DNA from: Candidatus Aminicenantota bacterium
GTDB taxonomy: Bacteria; Acidobacteriota; Aminicenantia; Aminicenantales; UBA4085
NCBI GenBank assembly: GCA_016931595.1
Contig: JAFGEN010000196.1
Coordinates: 1 to 33,253 of the forward strand
Length of the DNA stretch: 33,253 nt
Reading direction: 5' to 3'
The notes beneath the pieces were generated by a model that worked only from the letters and a program-made list of their open reading frames with translations, did not search any database and was not told the origin of the DNA. Below, piece after piece: positions 1 through 11,409 of the stretch. Made by a program: the position numbers and the translations under genes. Every line of letters starts with the position of its first letter. The stretch's first letter is position 1.

Positions 1-1
1 C

Positions 2-910
2 AACGAAGAGCTGCAGTCCACAAACGAAGAATTGGAGACGTCAAAGGAAGAGCTTCAGTCCGTCAACGAGGAGTTGGCGACCGTCAACGCCGAACTGCAG
101 GCCAAGGTCGCCGATTTATCCCGGGCCAACAACGACATGAACAATTTGCTGTCCGGCACGGGAATCGGCACCATTTTCGTCGACCTCCAATTGCGCATTT
201 TGCGATTCACTCCCGGAGCGGCCCGGATCATCAACCTCATCCCGGCCGACGCGGGGCGGCCCCTGGGCCACATCGTCTCCAACCTGGCGGATTACGACGG
301 CCTCATTGCGGATACGCGAGAGGCCCTCGACACTCTGATACCCAAAGAGCTGGAGGTCCGGTCGCGCTCGGGCGAATGGTACGCCATGCGCATCATGCCG
401 TACCGGACCCTCGACAACGTCATCGAAGGCGCCGTGATCACATTTGTCGACATCACCAAGATGAAGACCGCGGCGGACGCGTTGCGGGAAGCCGAAACCC
501 TGCGACGGCTTGCGGTCGTGGTGAGCGACGCTCATGACGCCATCACCATGCAGGATCTTGAGGGCCGCATTCTGGCCTGGAACCCGGCCGCCGTGCGGAT
601 GTACGGCTGGTCGGAAAGCGAAGCCCTGGCCATGAACGCCCGCGACCGGATCCCGGAGGATGAACGCGAAAGCGAGACGGCCGTCGTCCGGAGGCTGAGC
701 CGGGCCGGAAGTCTGCAGCCGTACCGTGCGCGCCGGATCGGAAAAGACGGCCGGGTCATAAGCGTCTGGCTGACTGCGACCGCATTGGTCGATCAAGCCG
801 GCCGCGTTTATGCCATCGCGACCACGGAACGGGCCCAGGACCCGCCCGGCGGAGGCCTTGCCCCGGGACCATCGAGAGGAGACCGAGACCATGTCAAAGA
901 AAAAACATGA
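2..910 (+). CDS. CheR/CheB-type chemotaxis methyltransferase-associated PAS domain protein, C-terminal part (5' truncated by window edge)
   Basis: Frame 2 is open from the window start; coiled-coil linker NEELQSTNEELETSKEELQSVNEELATVNAEL typical of CheB-CheR-PAS fusions, followed by two PAS domains. Confidence 0.8.
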   Translation, partial: NEELQSTNEELETSKEELQSVNEELATVNAELQAKVADLSRANNDMNNLLSGTGIGTIFVDLQLRILRFTPGAARIINLIPADAGRPLGHIVSNLADYDGLIADTREALDTLIPKELEVRSRSGEWYAMRIMPYRTLDNVIEGAVITFVDITKMKTAADALREAETLRRLAVVVSDAHDAITMQDLEGRILAWNPAAVRMYGWSESEALAMNARDRIPEDERESETAVVRRLSRAGSLQPYRARRIGKDGRVISVWLTATALVDQAGRVYAIATTERAQDPPGGGLAPGPSRGDRDHVKEKT

Positions 911-2897
911 TCCAGCCCCCCGCAATCCACTCGATCAGATCCACCCGGGCGCCCGGGAATTGCGCCGGAAGGCGGAAACGCAGGCGAGCGAAGGACGCCG
1001 CCTGGAATCCCGGTCTTCCGGGGAGATGCGGGAACCGCTTCATGAGCTTCGGGTCCACCAGATCGAGCTCGAGATGCAGAACGAGGAATTGCGCCGGACG
1101 CAAGCGGAACTGGAAGCCATGCGGGAGAAGTATTTCGACCTGTACGACCTGGCCCCCGTAGGATACCTCGTTCTCAACGAACAAAACCTGGTTCTGGAGG
1201 CCAACCTGACGGCCGCAACCCTCCTGGGAGAGAATAAAGGATCGCTGGTCAACAAACCGATCACCCGCTTCCTCTTTCCCGAGGACCAGGATGTTTATTT
1301 CCGGCACCACAAGCATCTTTATGAAACGAATGCGCCCCAGGATTGCGAGTTGAGGATGATCCGCAAAGACGGGTCCGTATTCTGGGCGCAAATCGAGGCC
1401 ACTGCGGCCCAGGCCGCCGACGGCAAGCCGACATGCCGTGCCGTGATAAACGACATTTCCGACCGCAAACAGGCGGAAGAAGAACTGCACGAGGCCGAGC
1501 TGAGATACCGGACACTCGCGGACTCCGGCCGGGCTTTGATCTGGACTTCCGGCCCGGACAAGAAGTGCGATTATTTCAACCTGCCCTGGCTGATGTTCAC
1601 CGGAAAAACGTTCGAGCAGGAACTGGGGGACGGTTGGACCGAAGGCGTCCATCCGGACGACCTGGAACGCTGCGTGGAAATTTACAGTGTCGCGTTCGAC
1701 CGGCGCGAGCCGTTCAGCATGGAATACCGCTTGCGCCATCGCGACGGCTCTTTCCATTGGCTCCAGGACGACGGCTCTCCGCGCTACGACCGAAAAGGCC
1801 TCTTCCTGGGCTATATCGGCCATTGCCTGGACGTCACCGCTCATAAACAGGCGGAAGCCGCCCTCCAATCGTCCGAAGCCCGGCACCGGCTCCTCGTGGA
1901 AAACGCCCAGGAAGCCATCGTTGTCGCCCAGGACGGAATTCTCAAATTTGTGAATCCAATGGCCCTCCGCCTCTCCGGATATTCGGAGGCGGCACTCCTC
2001 TCCCTGCCCTTCCTCGAACTCATCCATCCGGACGACCGGAACATGGTCGCCGAACGCCACCGGACGCGGCTCTCCGGAGAGACCGATCAGCCCCGGTACG
2101 CCTTCCGTTTGCTGACGCATGGCGGAGACGTCAGGTGGGTCGAAATCAGCGCCGTTCAAATCGACTGGAACGGCCGCCCGGCCACGTTGAATTTCCTCAC
2201 CGACATCACCGACCGCCGGAAAGCGGAAGACACCATCCAGGCCGATTTAAGGGAAAAGGAAGTCTTGCTCCGGGAAATTCATCACCGGGTCAAGAACAAC
2301 ATGCAGGTCATTTCCAGCCTCTTGAATCTTCAAGCCGAAGCCGTCGCCGATGGAAGCGCCCGCTTGATTCTCAAGGAAGGCCAATTGCGCATCCGGGCGA
2401 TGGCCCTTGTTCACGAAAAGCTCTACCGGTCGCGGGACCTATCCCGGATCGACTTCGCCGAATATCTTCAAAGCCTGACGAATCACCTCTTTCATTTCTT
2501 TGCGGTCGGATCCGGCCGGGTCCGCTTCAAGGCAGAGATGGAGCCGATCGACCTGGACATCAACACGGCCGTTCCCTGCGGCTTGATCTTCCACGAGCTG
2601 GCCTCGAACGCTTTGAAGCACGCCTTCCCAAACGGGCGGGAAGGGATTATCGAAGTCGGCCTGGGGAGGAAGAAGGATGGAACCATCCGGCTCCGGGTCG
2701 CGGATAACGGGGTTGGATTTCCCGCGGACTTGGACTTCACTCTTACGAAAAGCTTCGGCCTTCAGATCGCCAACCTGCTTGCCGGGCAAATCGATGGAAC
2801 GATCGCCCTCGACCGGTCGAAGGGGACGTCGTTCACCCTGTCCTTTCGCGAAATGGAGAAAAAAAGAGACCTCGAACCCGGGCGCGGACTCCCATGA
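891..2897 (+). CDS. multi-PAS sensor histidine kinase, HisKA_2/HWE-like
   Basis: ATG at 891 (overlaps end of upstream CDS); several PAS/PAC modules; LREIHHRVKNNMQVISSLLNLQ H-box of the HisKA_2 type and HATPase motif (HELASNALKHAF, VADNGVGFP). Confidence 0.88.
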   Translation: MSKKKHDPAPRNPLDQIHPGARELRRKAETQASEGRRLESRSSGEMREPLHELRVHQIELEMQNEELRRTQAELEAMREKYFDLYDLAPVGYLVLNEQNLVLEANLTAATLLGENKGSLVNKPITRFLFPEDQDVYFRHHKHLYETNAPQDCELRMIRKDGSVFWAQIEATAAQAADGKPTCRAVINDISDRKQAEEELHEAELRYRTLADSGRALIWTSGPDKKCDYFNLPWLMFTGKTFEQELGDGWTEGVHPDDLERCVEIYSVAFDRREPFSMEYRLRHRDGSFHWLQDDGSPRYDRKGLFLGYIGHCLDVTAHKQAEAALQSSEARHRLLVENAQEAIVVAQDGILKFVNPMALRLSGYSEAALLSLPFLELIHPDDRNMVAERHRTRLSGETDQPRYAFRLLTHGGDVRWVEISAVQIDWNGRPATLNFLTDITDRRKAEDTIQADLREKEVLLREIHHRVKNNMQVISSLLNLQAEAVADGSARLILKEGQLRIRAMALVHEKLYRSRDLSRIDFAEYLQSLTNHLFHFFAVGSGRVRFKAEMEPIDLDINTAVPCGLIFHELASNALKHAFPNGREGIIEVGLGRKKDGTIRLRVADNGVGFPADLDFTLTKSFGLQIANLLAGQIDGTIALDRSKGTSFTLSFREMEKKRDLEPGRGLP

Positions 2898-2914
2898 GGA
2901 AGGGGCTTCATTCG

Positions 2915-2943
2915 TTGACAAACCCCCGTTTTTCCTTTATTTT
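2915..2943 (+). promoter_or_regulatory. putative sigma70-type promoter TTGACA-N17-TATTTT, 9 nt before the ATG at 2953
   Basis: TTGACA 2915-2920, TATTTT 2938-2943. Confidence 0.5.
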
Positions 2944-2952
2944 GTCCCTGCC

Positions 2953-3327
2953 ATGACCCTCACCCTCAACCAGGCGTTGTTTCTCATTCTCACGATCGCC
3001 TTCGTCGCGGCCGTCGTGGTTCTCATCCGCCTGTTTTCCCAGCTGCGGAAAACAGCGGAGGAGGGGGAGAAAACCCTGGCCGAGTTCGCCGATTTGGCCC
3101 GGCACCTGAAGGAGCTCGACCTCGTGGTCAAGGACCAGGTGGAAGCGCTGGCCGAGACGATCGCCGCCTCCAAAAAGACCGCCGTCAACGTCGCCGAGGC
3201 TTCCTCGCTGATCACCTGGAAGGTCTTTCGTCCTTCATCCCGATATCTTCCCCTGCTCATCCCGGCCGCCCGGTTTCTCTGGCGGCTGGTCGTCAAAAGA
3301 AAAAAGGAGAGAGCCCATGTCAAATGA
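2953..3327 (+). CDS. DUF948-like single-TM small protein
   Basis: MTLTLNQALFLILTIAFVAAVVVLIRLF TM helix followed by a helical region; ATG 2953 in frame with ORF 2677..3327. Confidence 0.65.
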   Translation: MTLTLNQALFLILTIAFVAAVVVLIRLFSQLRKTAEEGEKTLAEFADLARHLKELDLVVKDQVEALAETIAASKKTAVNVAEASSLITWKVFRPSSRYLPLLIPAARFLWRLVVKRKKERAHVK

Positions 3328-3607
3328 AGGAAAAAGCTGCGTCGTTGAAACCGCCGTATCCTTTCTGATCGGAGCCGCGGCGGGTTTCATCGCCGGAATC
3401 CTGCTGGCCCCGGCCGCGGGCAAGGAAACGCGGAAAAAAATCGGCGATGAAATCAACAAGGGAACGGAAAAAGCAAAGGAAGGCGTGGAAAAGCTGGCCC
3501 ATGAAGCCGAGAAAGGCTTCCGCACCGTCCGCGAAAAAACCCACGAAGGCATCGAGGCCGTCAAAGACTTCGTCGAAAAGAAGAAAGGCGTCCCGGCCAA
3601 AGAGTAG
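3317..3607 (+). CDS. YtxH-like domain protein
   Basis: FLIGAAAGFIAGILLAPAAGKETRKKIGDEINKG is the YtxH signature (GxxxGxxxGLLLAPxxGxxxR); SD AAGGAGAG. Confidence 0.8.
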   Translation: MSNEGKSCVVETAVSFLIGAAAGFIAGILLAPAAGKETRKKIGDEINKGTEKAKEGVEKLAHEAEKGFRTVREKTHEGIEAVKDFVEKKKGVPAKE

Positions 3608-5447
<1,840 letters not shown>

Positions 5448-5726
5448 GATCTTTTCTTCATTCCAAGACTAACAGAGCGCCCGACATCATTCAATCCTCT
5501 TCGAAAAAATCGGAAAAACGCGCGGAATATTCGGACCGTCCGGTTGACTCGCAGCCGAAATAAATCATTCTTTCGACACCAACGAATAATGACATACCGG
5601 AATCAACCCAAAGACGACCATGCTTAATCGACAAGACCGGATCGGGAGTCGGGAGATTGAGAAAATTTCGGCTATAGCGAACATCCTAATGATCTTCCAA
5701 CAACCGAAAGCTCCCCCTTGCGTACA

Positions 5727-5966
5727 GGTGACGCGGAGTGCCCTGACTCCCAAGAGTCGCGTAGGACTTGCCTCGGCTCACAGGACGAGCAAGGCATCGC
5801 CCACCCGGGGCGTCAGGGGTTCCCCAGACTCCCTTGAGAGGGAACCCTCTTTTGGGTTCCCTCTCAACAGTCGCTTCGCTCCCTGCTCACCCTCCAAGGT
5901 GACCTTACGCCATGACTTATCCTATACTTCGGGGGGGATTGGTGACGCGAGGATGGGCACTCCGCG
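5727..5966. other. noncoding inverted-repeat-rich element: candidate structured RNA or MITE-like repeat
   Basis: Perfect 12-bp inverted repeat CGCGGAGTGCCC (5732-5743) / GGGCACTCCGCG (5955-5966); internal hairpins incl. a 14-bp perfect stem 5834-5847/5854-5867; no convincing ORF. Confidence 0.5.
5834..5867. repeat. perfect 14-bp inverted repeat/hairpin TTGAGAGGGAACCC-TCTTTT-GGGTTCCCTCTCAA
   Basis: Read directly from sequence. Confidence 0.9.
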
Positions 5967-6050
5967 GCAGGACCCATAGCGGGGGAACGAAAATACCAGG
6001 GGGAAAAGGCCGAAATTTGACAATCCTTCCCCCGGAGGTTAAGATGAGAC

Positions 6051-7367
6051 GTGGTTTTGCGCACGATTTTTCCGACACTAACTCTTTTATTTGCATTCCT
6101 TTGCCCCTCAGCGGGCTTCTCCGTTGACGACAAGAAGATTGCGACCGAAATCGACCGGGAAGTCGAAAAAATCCGGATGGAAATGGTCAAAATCCGGCGG
6201 CTGATCCATATGGACCCCCAACTTCCGGGCCGTGAGCAGGAAACGGCTAAAATCGTCGCCTCCCGGTTGAGCGCCCTCGGCCTGGAGGTGAAAACCAATA
6301 TTGCCGGGAGCGGCGTGACCGGCCTTCTTCGAGGCGCCCAGCCCGGTCCTGTGATCGGCCTTCGTGCTGAAATGGATGCCATGCCGATCCAGGAGATGGC
6401 CGACGTGCCTTTTAAATCGGTCAACGGCGGGGTGATGCACGCCCACGGCCATGACCTTCACGTTGCCATCGCCTTGGGAACGGCCTACGTTCTGAACGGC
6501 CTCCGGAACCAAATGAAGGGCGCAGTCATCTTCATCTTCCAGCCGGGAACCGACCCGGCCGATCCAGCCAGGGAAAGCGGCGCATCCCGGATGATCAAAG
6601 AGGGGGTTCTCGACTCTCCTCCGGTCAATATCATCCTGGGTTTTCATGTCTGGCCGGAAGCGCTCGGGCAGGTCTATTCAGCCTCCGGCCCGATCCTGGC
6701 CGCCTCCGATTCGTTTGAAATCGACATTAAGGGAAGGCCGGCCCAGGCCTCCCAGCCTCAGGAGGGAGTTGATGCGATCGTCCTGGCCGCCCAGGTCATC
6801 AACGCCCTCCAGACGATCGTCAGCCGGTCCGTCGAACCGACCGATCCGGCCTCGCTGACGATCGGCCGGATTGCGGGCGGAACGAAGGCGGACCTCGTCT
6901 CGGACCGGGTTTGGATGGACGGCATCCTTCGGACGATGAACGACGCGACCCGCCGAAAGGTTCAGCGGTTGATGGAGGCCGCGGTGAAGGGGACGACCCA
7001 GGCCTTCGGCGGCGATTATTCCCTGACCTTCAGGCAGTCCGTCCCGGCCGTATCCAACCACCCCGAGCTTTTCGCCTCTCTCTTGCCGGCGCTCAACGCC
7101 GCCTCCGGAGACCGGACGGTGCAGACGCTCGGTCCGCAGATGATGTCCGACGATTTCTCTTTCTACGGGCGAAAGATCCCGGGCCTTTTCTTCTTCCTCG
7201 GAACGAAGAACTCCCGGACTGCCCCGGCCCCCCTGGACAGTCCGTATTTCAACCCGGACGAACGCAGCATCCCCATCGGCATCAAGATCCTCAGCCACGT
7301 CATCCTCGACTGCCTGGAACAGCAAAGCCGTCTTACCGACAGCGCCGGGATCAAACTGGATAAGTAG
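6051..7367 (+). CDS. M20 family metallopeptidase/amidohydrolase with signal peptide
   Basis: GLRAEMDAMPIQE, MHAHGHDLHVAIALGTA (M20 metal-ligand motifs); hydrophobic N-terminus; GTG start with GGAGG at 6034. Confidence 0.9.
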   Translation: MVLRTIFPTLTLLFAFLCPSAGFSVDDKKIATEIDREVEKIRMEMVKIRRLIHMDPQLPGREQETAKIVASRLSALGLEVKTNIAGSGVTGLLRGAQPGPVIGLRAEMDAMPIQEMADVPFKSVNGGVMHAHGHDLHVAIALGTAYVLNGLRNQMKGAVIFIFQPGTDPADPARESGASRMIKEGVLDSPPVNIILGFHVWPEALGQVYSASGPILAASDSFEIDIKGRPAQASQPQEGVDAIVLAAQVINALQTIVSRSVEPTDPASLTIGRIAGGTKADLVSDRVWMDGILRTMNDATRRKVQRLMEAAVKGTTQAFGGDYSLTFRQSVPAVSNHPELFASLLPALNAASGDRTVQTLGPQMMSDDFSFYGRKIPGLFFFLGTKNSRTAPAPLDSPYFNPDERSIPIGIKILSHVILDCLEQQSRLTDSAGIKLDK

Positions 7368-7374
7368 GGGGCCG

Positions 7375-9747
7375 ATGGCCTATCCGCTCCTCTTCCCGAC
7401 GATCGCTTTTATCGCCGGCCTCGCCGCCGCGGCCGAATTATCCCCCTCCCCGGCCGCAGTCCTCGGACCCGCCGTCTTCGCCCTGGCCGCAGCCTGGTTT
7501 TGCTACAGCCGCCGCTGGACACGCATTGCGTTCCTCTGCCTCCTGGCCGCTTCGGCCGCCGCCGGGGCCGGGGCCCTGGCGTCCTTCGACCGGGCCTATG
7601 AGCAAAACCCCCTCCGCCATCTCCCCCGGGGCGAATACTTCGACTGGACCGGGACCGCTTTCCGCTCGCCCGAACCCGGCCTGGACAATGACTTCATCTA
7701 CATTCAGGCGGAATCCGTCGAAGCCCGGGGCGAAATCCATGCGGTCTCGGGCCGGCTCCGCATTTCGGTCGGCCGCTCTGACCAAGGCGCCCATCTCCCC
7801 GAGATCGTCGCCGGAGACCGCCTTCGGATTTCCGCTCAAATCGTCCCGCCGGCCGAATACCGGAATTTCCGCAAATCCTTCACCCCGGCCTACCTGAAAT
7901 CGAGGAAGATCCACGCCCTGGCCTCGGCCAAAAGCCCTCTTCTCGTCCAGCGCCTCGGACCCGGGCGGATATTCCCTCCGCTCCGCTGGATTTCCCGGCT
8001 GCGGCGAACCTGCCTCAGCCGGATCGATGCCCTCTTCGCCATCCCAGGCCGTCCGGGAGGGCTTTCTTCGGTTGGCGCCGTCATTTCCGCCCTCGTCCTC
8101 GGCGAGCGCTCGCGGATGGATCCGGAGACGACCCGGACACTCCAGAAATCCGGTCTTTATCATCTCTTCGCCATTTCCGGGGCCCATATCGCCCTCATCT
8201 CGGCGCTCCTTTTCGGCCTGTTTCGGACTCTTCGCCTCAAGGAGCGGCCGTCCTATCTCCTCCTTCTTCTCGTTCTCGTTTTTTTCGGCTTTTTCGTCGA
8301 AGGACGGGCATCCGTCGTCCGGGCCGTGATCATGGCCGTCGCGTTCATCGCCGGAAAGCTGCTCTGGCGGGACGTCCATCTCCTCAATACGATCGCCGCC
8401 TCCGCCCTGGCCATCCTGCTTGTCCGTCCAACCCAGGCCTTGGAGGCCGGCTTCCAGCTGACCTTCGTCGCGACTCTGGGCCTGATCCTTTTTTTCAGAC
8501 CGGTCAGGAATAGGCTGCCCCCGCTCCCCTCCAGGATCGGAGATCTTTTGGCCCTCTCGATCGCCGCCCAGGCGGCGGTGATGCCGATCATGGCCGCCGT
8601 TTTTCACCGGGTGATTTTCTCCGGTCTCATCCTCAACTTCATCGGCGTTCCCCTCGTGATCGCGATCATGGCCGCGGGGTATGTCGTTCTGCCGGCCGTA
8701 TTCCTTTTCCCGTTCCTGGCCCAGGCAGCTGCCGCGGCCCTTTCGGTTCCGATCCGCCTGCTTCTCTCCTCGGCCGGCTGGCTGGACGGCCTTCCCTTCC
8801 TTTCCTATCGCATCCCGACGCCGCCTTGGCCGGTCATCGCCGCTTACTACGGCTTCCTTCTTCTCCTTCTCCTTCCCAAGCGATTCGTTCTGCCCCGCCG
8901 AATCGGCGGAGCCGGTTTCGCCGCGGCCCTGGTCGCACTCTCGATTTATCCCTTCCCGGCCCGGGTCAAGGACTTGACGGTCACGGTCCTCGACGTCGGG
9001 CAGGGGGAAGCGATCCTCGTCGAGTTTCCCGGAAAGGAGAAGATGCTCATCGACGCCGGCGGCCTTCCGACGGATGCGTTCGATACGGGCGAGAACGTGG
9101 TCTCCCCTGTTCTTTGGGACAAGGGAATCAAAAAAATCGACGTCCTCGTCCTGAGCCACGCCCACCCGGACCACCTCAACGGTCTTCCGACAATGGCCCG
9201 AAATTTTCGGGTCGGCGAATTCTGGGAGGGCACGCCGGCCCCGGAGAATCCGCGTTACCTGGACCTCCTGAAGGCCCTCGGCCCGGCTCCCCGATTCCGG
9301 GTCCTCCGCGGCTTTCGAAGAACCGTCGGCGGCGTGGAGATCCTCGCGGTTGCGCCGGCCGCCTCGATCGCATCCGGGGAATCGGACAACGATTCCTCCG
9401 TCGTCCTTCGGCTCGTCCACGGCACGACGGCCGCGCTCCTAACCGGCGATATCGGCCGAACCGTGGAAGCGGACATTCTGGCCTCGGGAGAGGACATCCG
9501 GTCGCAGGTTCTCAAAGCTCCCCATCACGGAAGCAACTCCTCCAGCTCCGAGGAGTTTCTGGCCGCCGTCGGTCCGGAGAATGCCGTCATTTCAGCCGGC
9601 CGGGGAAACCATTACGGGCTTCCCCATCCCGATGTCCTATCCCGGTACGAGCGGCTTGGGGCTCGGATCTTCCGGACGGACCTTCACGGGGCCGTCGAAT
9701 TCCGAAGCGACGGACGCCGGTGGGCCGTCCGGACTTCCGTTCGGTGA
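7375..9747 (+). CDS. comEC: DNA internalization-related competence protein ComEC/Rec2
   Basis: Competence domain (ALVLGERSRM...LYHLFAISGAHIALIS) plus C-terminal MBL domain (LDVGQGEAILVEFPG, LSHAHPDHLNGL, KAPHHGSNSSSSEEFL). Confidence 0.95.
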   Translation: MAYPLLFPTIAFIAGLAAAAELSPSPAAVLGPAVFALAAAWFCYSRRWTRIAFLCLLAASAAAGAGALASFDRAYEQNPLRHLPRGEYFDWTGTAFRSPEPGLDNDFIYIQAESVEARGEIHAVSGRLRISVGRSDQGAHLPEIVAGDRLRISAQIVPPAEYRNFRKSFTPAYLKSRKIHALASAKSPLLVQRLGPGRIFPPLRWISRLRRTCLSRIDALFAIPGRPGGLSSVGAVISALVLGERSRMDPETTRTLQKSGLYHLFAISGAHIALISALLFGLFRTLRLKERPSYLLLLLVLVFFGFFVEGRASVVRAVIMAVAFIAGKLLWRDVHLLNTIAASALAILLVRPTQALEAGFQLTFVATLGLILFFRPVRNRLPPLPSRIGDLLALSIAAQAAVMPIMAAVFHRVIFSGLILNFIGVPLVIAIMAAGYVVLPAVFLFPFLAQAAAAALSVPIRLLLSSAGWLDGLPFLSYRIPTPPWPVIAAYYGFLLLLLLPKRFVLPRRIGGAGFAAALVALSIYPFPARVKDLTVTVLDVGQGEAILVEFPGKEKMLIDAGGLPTDAFDTGENVVSPVLWDKGIKKIDVLVLSHAHPDHLNGLPTMARNFRVGEFWEGTPAPENPRYLDLLKALGPAPRFRVLRGFRRTVGGVEILAVAPAASIASGESDNDSSVVLRLVHGTTAALLTGDIGRTVEADILASGEDIRSQVLKAPHHGSNSSSSEEFLAAVGPENAVISAGRGNHYGLPHPDVLSRYERLGARIFRTDLHGAVEFRSDGRRWAVRTSVR

Positions 9748-9776
9748 ATTCCGTCCGGCAAACGGAACCTTCACAT

Positions 9777-9805
9777 TTGACAGGAGTTGCAACGAGCGTT
9801 ATTAT
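9777..9805 (+). promoter_or_regulatory. putative sigma70-type promoter TTGACA-N17-TATTAT, -10 ends 12 nt before ATG 9818
   Basis: TTGACA 9777-9782, TATTAT 9800-9805 (an alternative TATAAT lies at 9805-9810). Confidence 0.55.
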
Positions 9806-9817
9806 ATAATCAGCAAA

Positions 9818-10396
9818 ATGAGATTAAGACGACTGGTTGCCGCGGTTTTATCCTTGGGTCTGGCCGTCTGCCTCTCCGGACAGGATTTGGCCGGCGCAGC
9901 CAAGAAAGAAAAAGAGCGGCGGGAAAAATTAAAAAACAAGGCGGCCACCGTCGTGACCAACAGCGACCTGGCCAAGATTAAAAAGAAAGCCGCAGTCGAA
10001 AATGCGGCCCAGCCTCGAACCGAAATGCAAACCGAGGGACAGGCCCCTCCGGACGGAGAAGAAGGGTCCCCGCCCGAGCCGGCGAAAAAACCAACGGCCG
10101 TCGGCGCAGAGCCGGGAAAAGGACTCCGAGTCGCCGAAGCGGAAGCCGACGCCGAAATCAGACGGGCCGAACTTCAGGAGAAATTCGACCGGGCCAAGGA
10201 GCGGGTGGAGTTCCTCACCCTGAAAATGAGGGCCCTCCAGCAGCAATTTTTTTCCTTCAACACCATGCAATCGAAGGAACAGGTCCAGAAGGAAATCGTC
10301 GAGACGAACCTCAAGCTTCAGGCGGCCACGGCCGAAGAGGCCGCCTTGAAAAAAGAGTTTGACGAATTTTCAGCAAAAAATCCCATCAAGAAATAG
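9818..10396 (+). CDS. hypothetical exported coiled-coil protein
   Basis: MRLRRLVAAVLSLGLAVCLSGQDLAGA signal peptide, then K/E/A-rich helical region; ATG 9818 in frame with ORF 9581..10396. Confidence 0.65.
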   Translation: MRLRRLVAAVLSLGLAVCLSGQDLAGAAKKEKERREKLKNKAATVVTNSDLAKIKKKAAVENAAQPRTEMQTEGQAPPDGEEGSPPEPAKKPTAVGAEPGKGLRVAEAEADAEIRRAELQEKFDRAKERVEFLTLKMRALQQQFFSFNTMQSKEQVQKEIVETNLKLQAATAEEAALKKEFDEFSAKNPIKK

Positions 10397-10423
10397 CGGG
10401 CCCCGCCTCGCCGCACCCTCCCT

Positions 10424-11290
10424 TTACCGGAAATAGATGAAGGACACCTGCAGGCCGAGTTCCCGGTCGTCTTGGGAGGAAGGGTTGATCTTGGACGGAA
10501 TGAAGGACTCGCTCACCCCGATCGAAAGGGTGAACTCGTCCTTGTCGCCCAGCATCTCCTTCTGGATCTCGTAGGATTTCTCGAACAGCCCTTCGTTCGG
10601 GACGAACTCGTCGAAGGCCAGGCCGTTGATCTTCAGAATAATCTTCGGGTCCTTGACATCGGAAATGTTGGCTCCGCCCTTGATGACCAGGAGGGCGTCC
10701 CTCCTGGGATTATCGATGATGCACTTGGCTTCCTTGGCCGTCCAGCGCCACTGCTTGAGGGGATTGTTCTGGTCGACCTCCAGGTCGTACCAGCCGCTCT
10801 CGTAAATGACCTCGGGCGTTCCGATCGGCGGGGGGAGAACCTTGAGCTTGCGGGTCATGACCTCGCGCGGGGCATCGCCGCTCCGGTCATAAGGATTGAC
10901 CAGGCCGACGACCAGCCGAAGGCTCTCCTCCCCCTTGAACTGAGGGTCGAATTCGTCGATGAACTTGGGGATATAGATCCGCCTTGTGATCGTATAGGCC
11001 TTGTCCTTCTCCCACTCGGCGGTCGCCGGGTCCGGAGCGTGATCATCCTGGAAGATCAGGTTTTCGTTGTGCCAGAAATGGACGAACACATGGTATTCGC
11101 GGTCGAACTTCAGGAAATCGCTCCCGGTTTTCCAGGTATACGTGATGTCGGTGATCAGGTTGTCCGAAAGGACGGGCTCGGCGAAGGCGACGTCCAGCGA
11201 AACGCCCTGGATCTGGGTCTTTTTTTGACAACCGGCGGCGGCCAGGGCCGCGGCGACGATGAGGATCCCCAAGCGAACCGTCCGTTTCAT
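10424..11290 (-). CDS. hypothetical lipoprotein
   Basis: MKRTVRLGILIVAAALAAAGCQKK lipobox LAAAGC; no family recognised. Confidence 0.75.
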   Translation of the reverse strand: MKRTVRLGILIVAAALAAAGCQKKTQIQGVSLDVAFAEPVLSDNLITDITYTWKTGSDFLKFDREYHVFVHFWHNENLIFQDDHAPDPATAEWEKDKAYTITRRIYIPKFIDEFDPQFKGEESLRLVVGLVNPYDRSGDAPREVMTRKLKVLPPPIGTPEVIYESGWYDLEVDQNNPLKQWRWTAKEAKCIIDNPRRDALLVIKGGANISDVKDPKIILKINGLAFDEFVPNEGLFEKSYEIQKEMLGDKDEFTLSIGVSESFIPSKINPSSQDDRELGLQVSFIYFR

Positions 11291-11409
11291 GAAAAGCCTC
11301 CTCCGAGCGAAAATGGCACGGCTGAATTATAGAAGAAGCCGCCCGTCAAGTAAATCGGCCCGCGGAAATTCGGCAATTTTTCAGCATCTGTGATATATTT
11401 TTATCAAAG

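Noticed and set aside
2-115. Apparent short tandem repeats (GAAGAGCTGCAGTC...)
   Set aside because: Explained by the NEEL/KEEL heptads of the coiled-coil linker in CheR-PAS proteins
894-2159. 421-aa minus-strand ORF antisense to the PAS kinase
   Set aside because: Shadow ORF; plus strand has unmistakable PAS/HisKA_2 motifs
5727-5966. 6S RNA, tmRNA, SRP RNA or RNase P RNA identity for the structured intergenic element
   Set aside because: No tmRNA CCA end or tag, no SRP GGAAG/AGCAG-type loop, no RNase P GAGGAAAGTC block, and a multibranched rather than rod-like 6S layout; left unassigned
7438-9420. 660-aa minus-strand ORF antisense to comEC
   Set aside because: Shadow ORF of high-GC coding DNA: D/G/R/E-rich, no recognisable fold, while the plus strand encodes a clear ComEC
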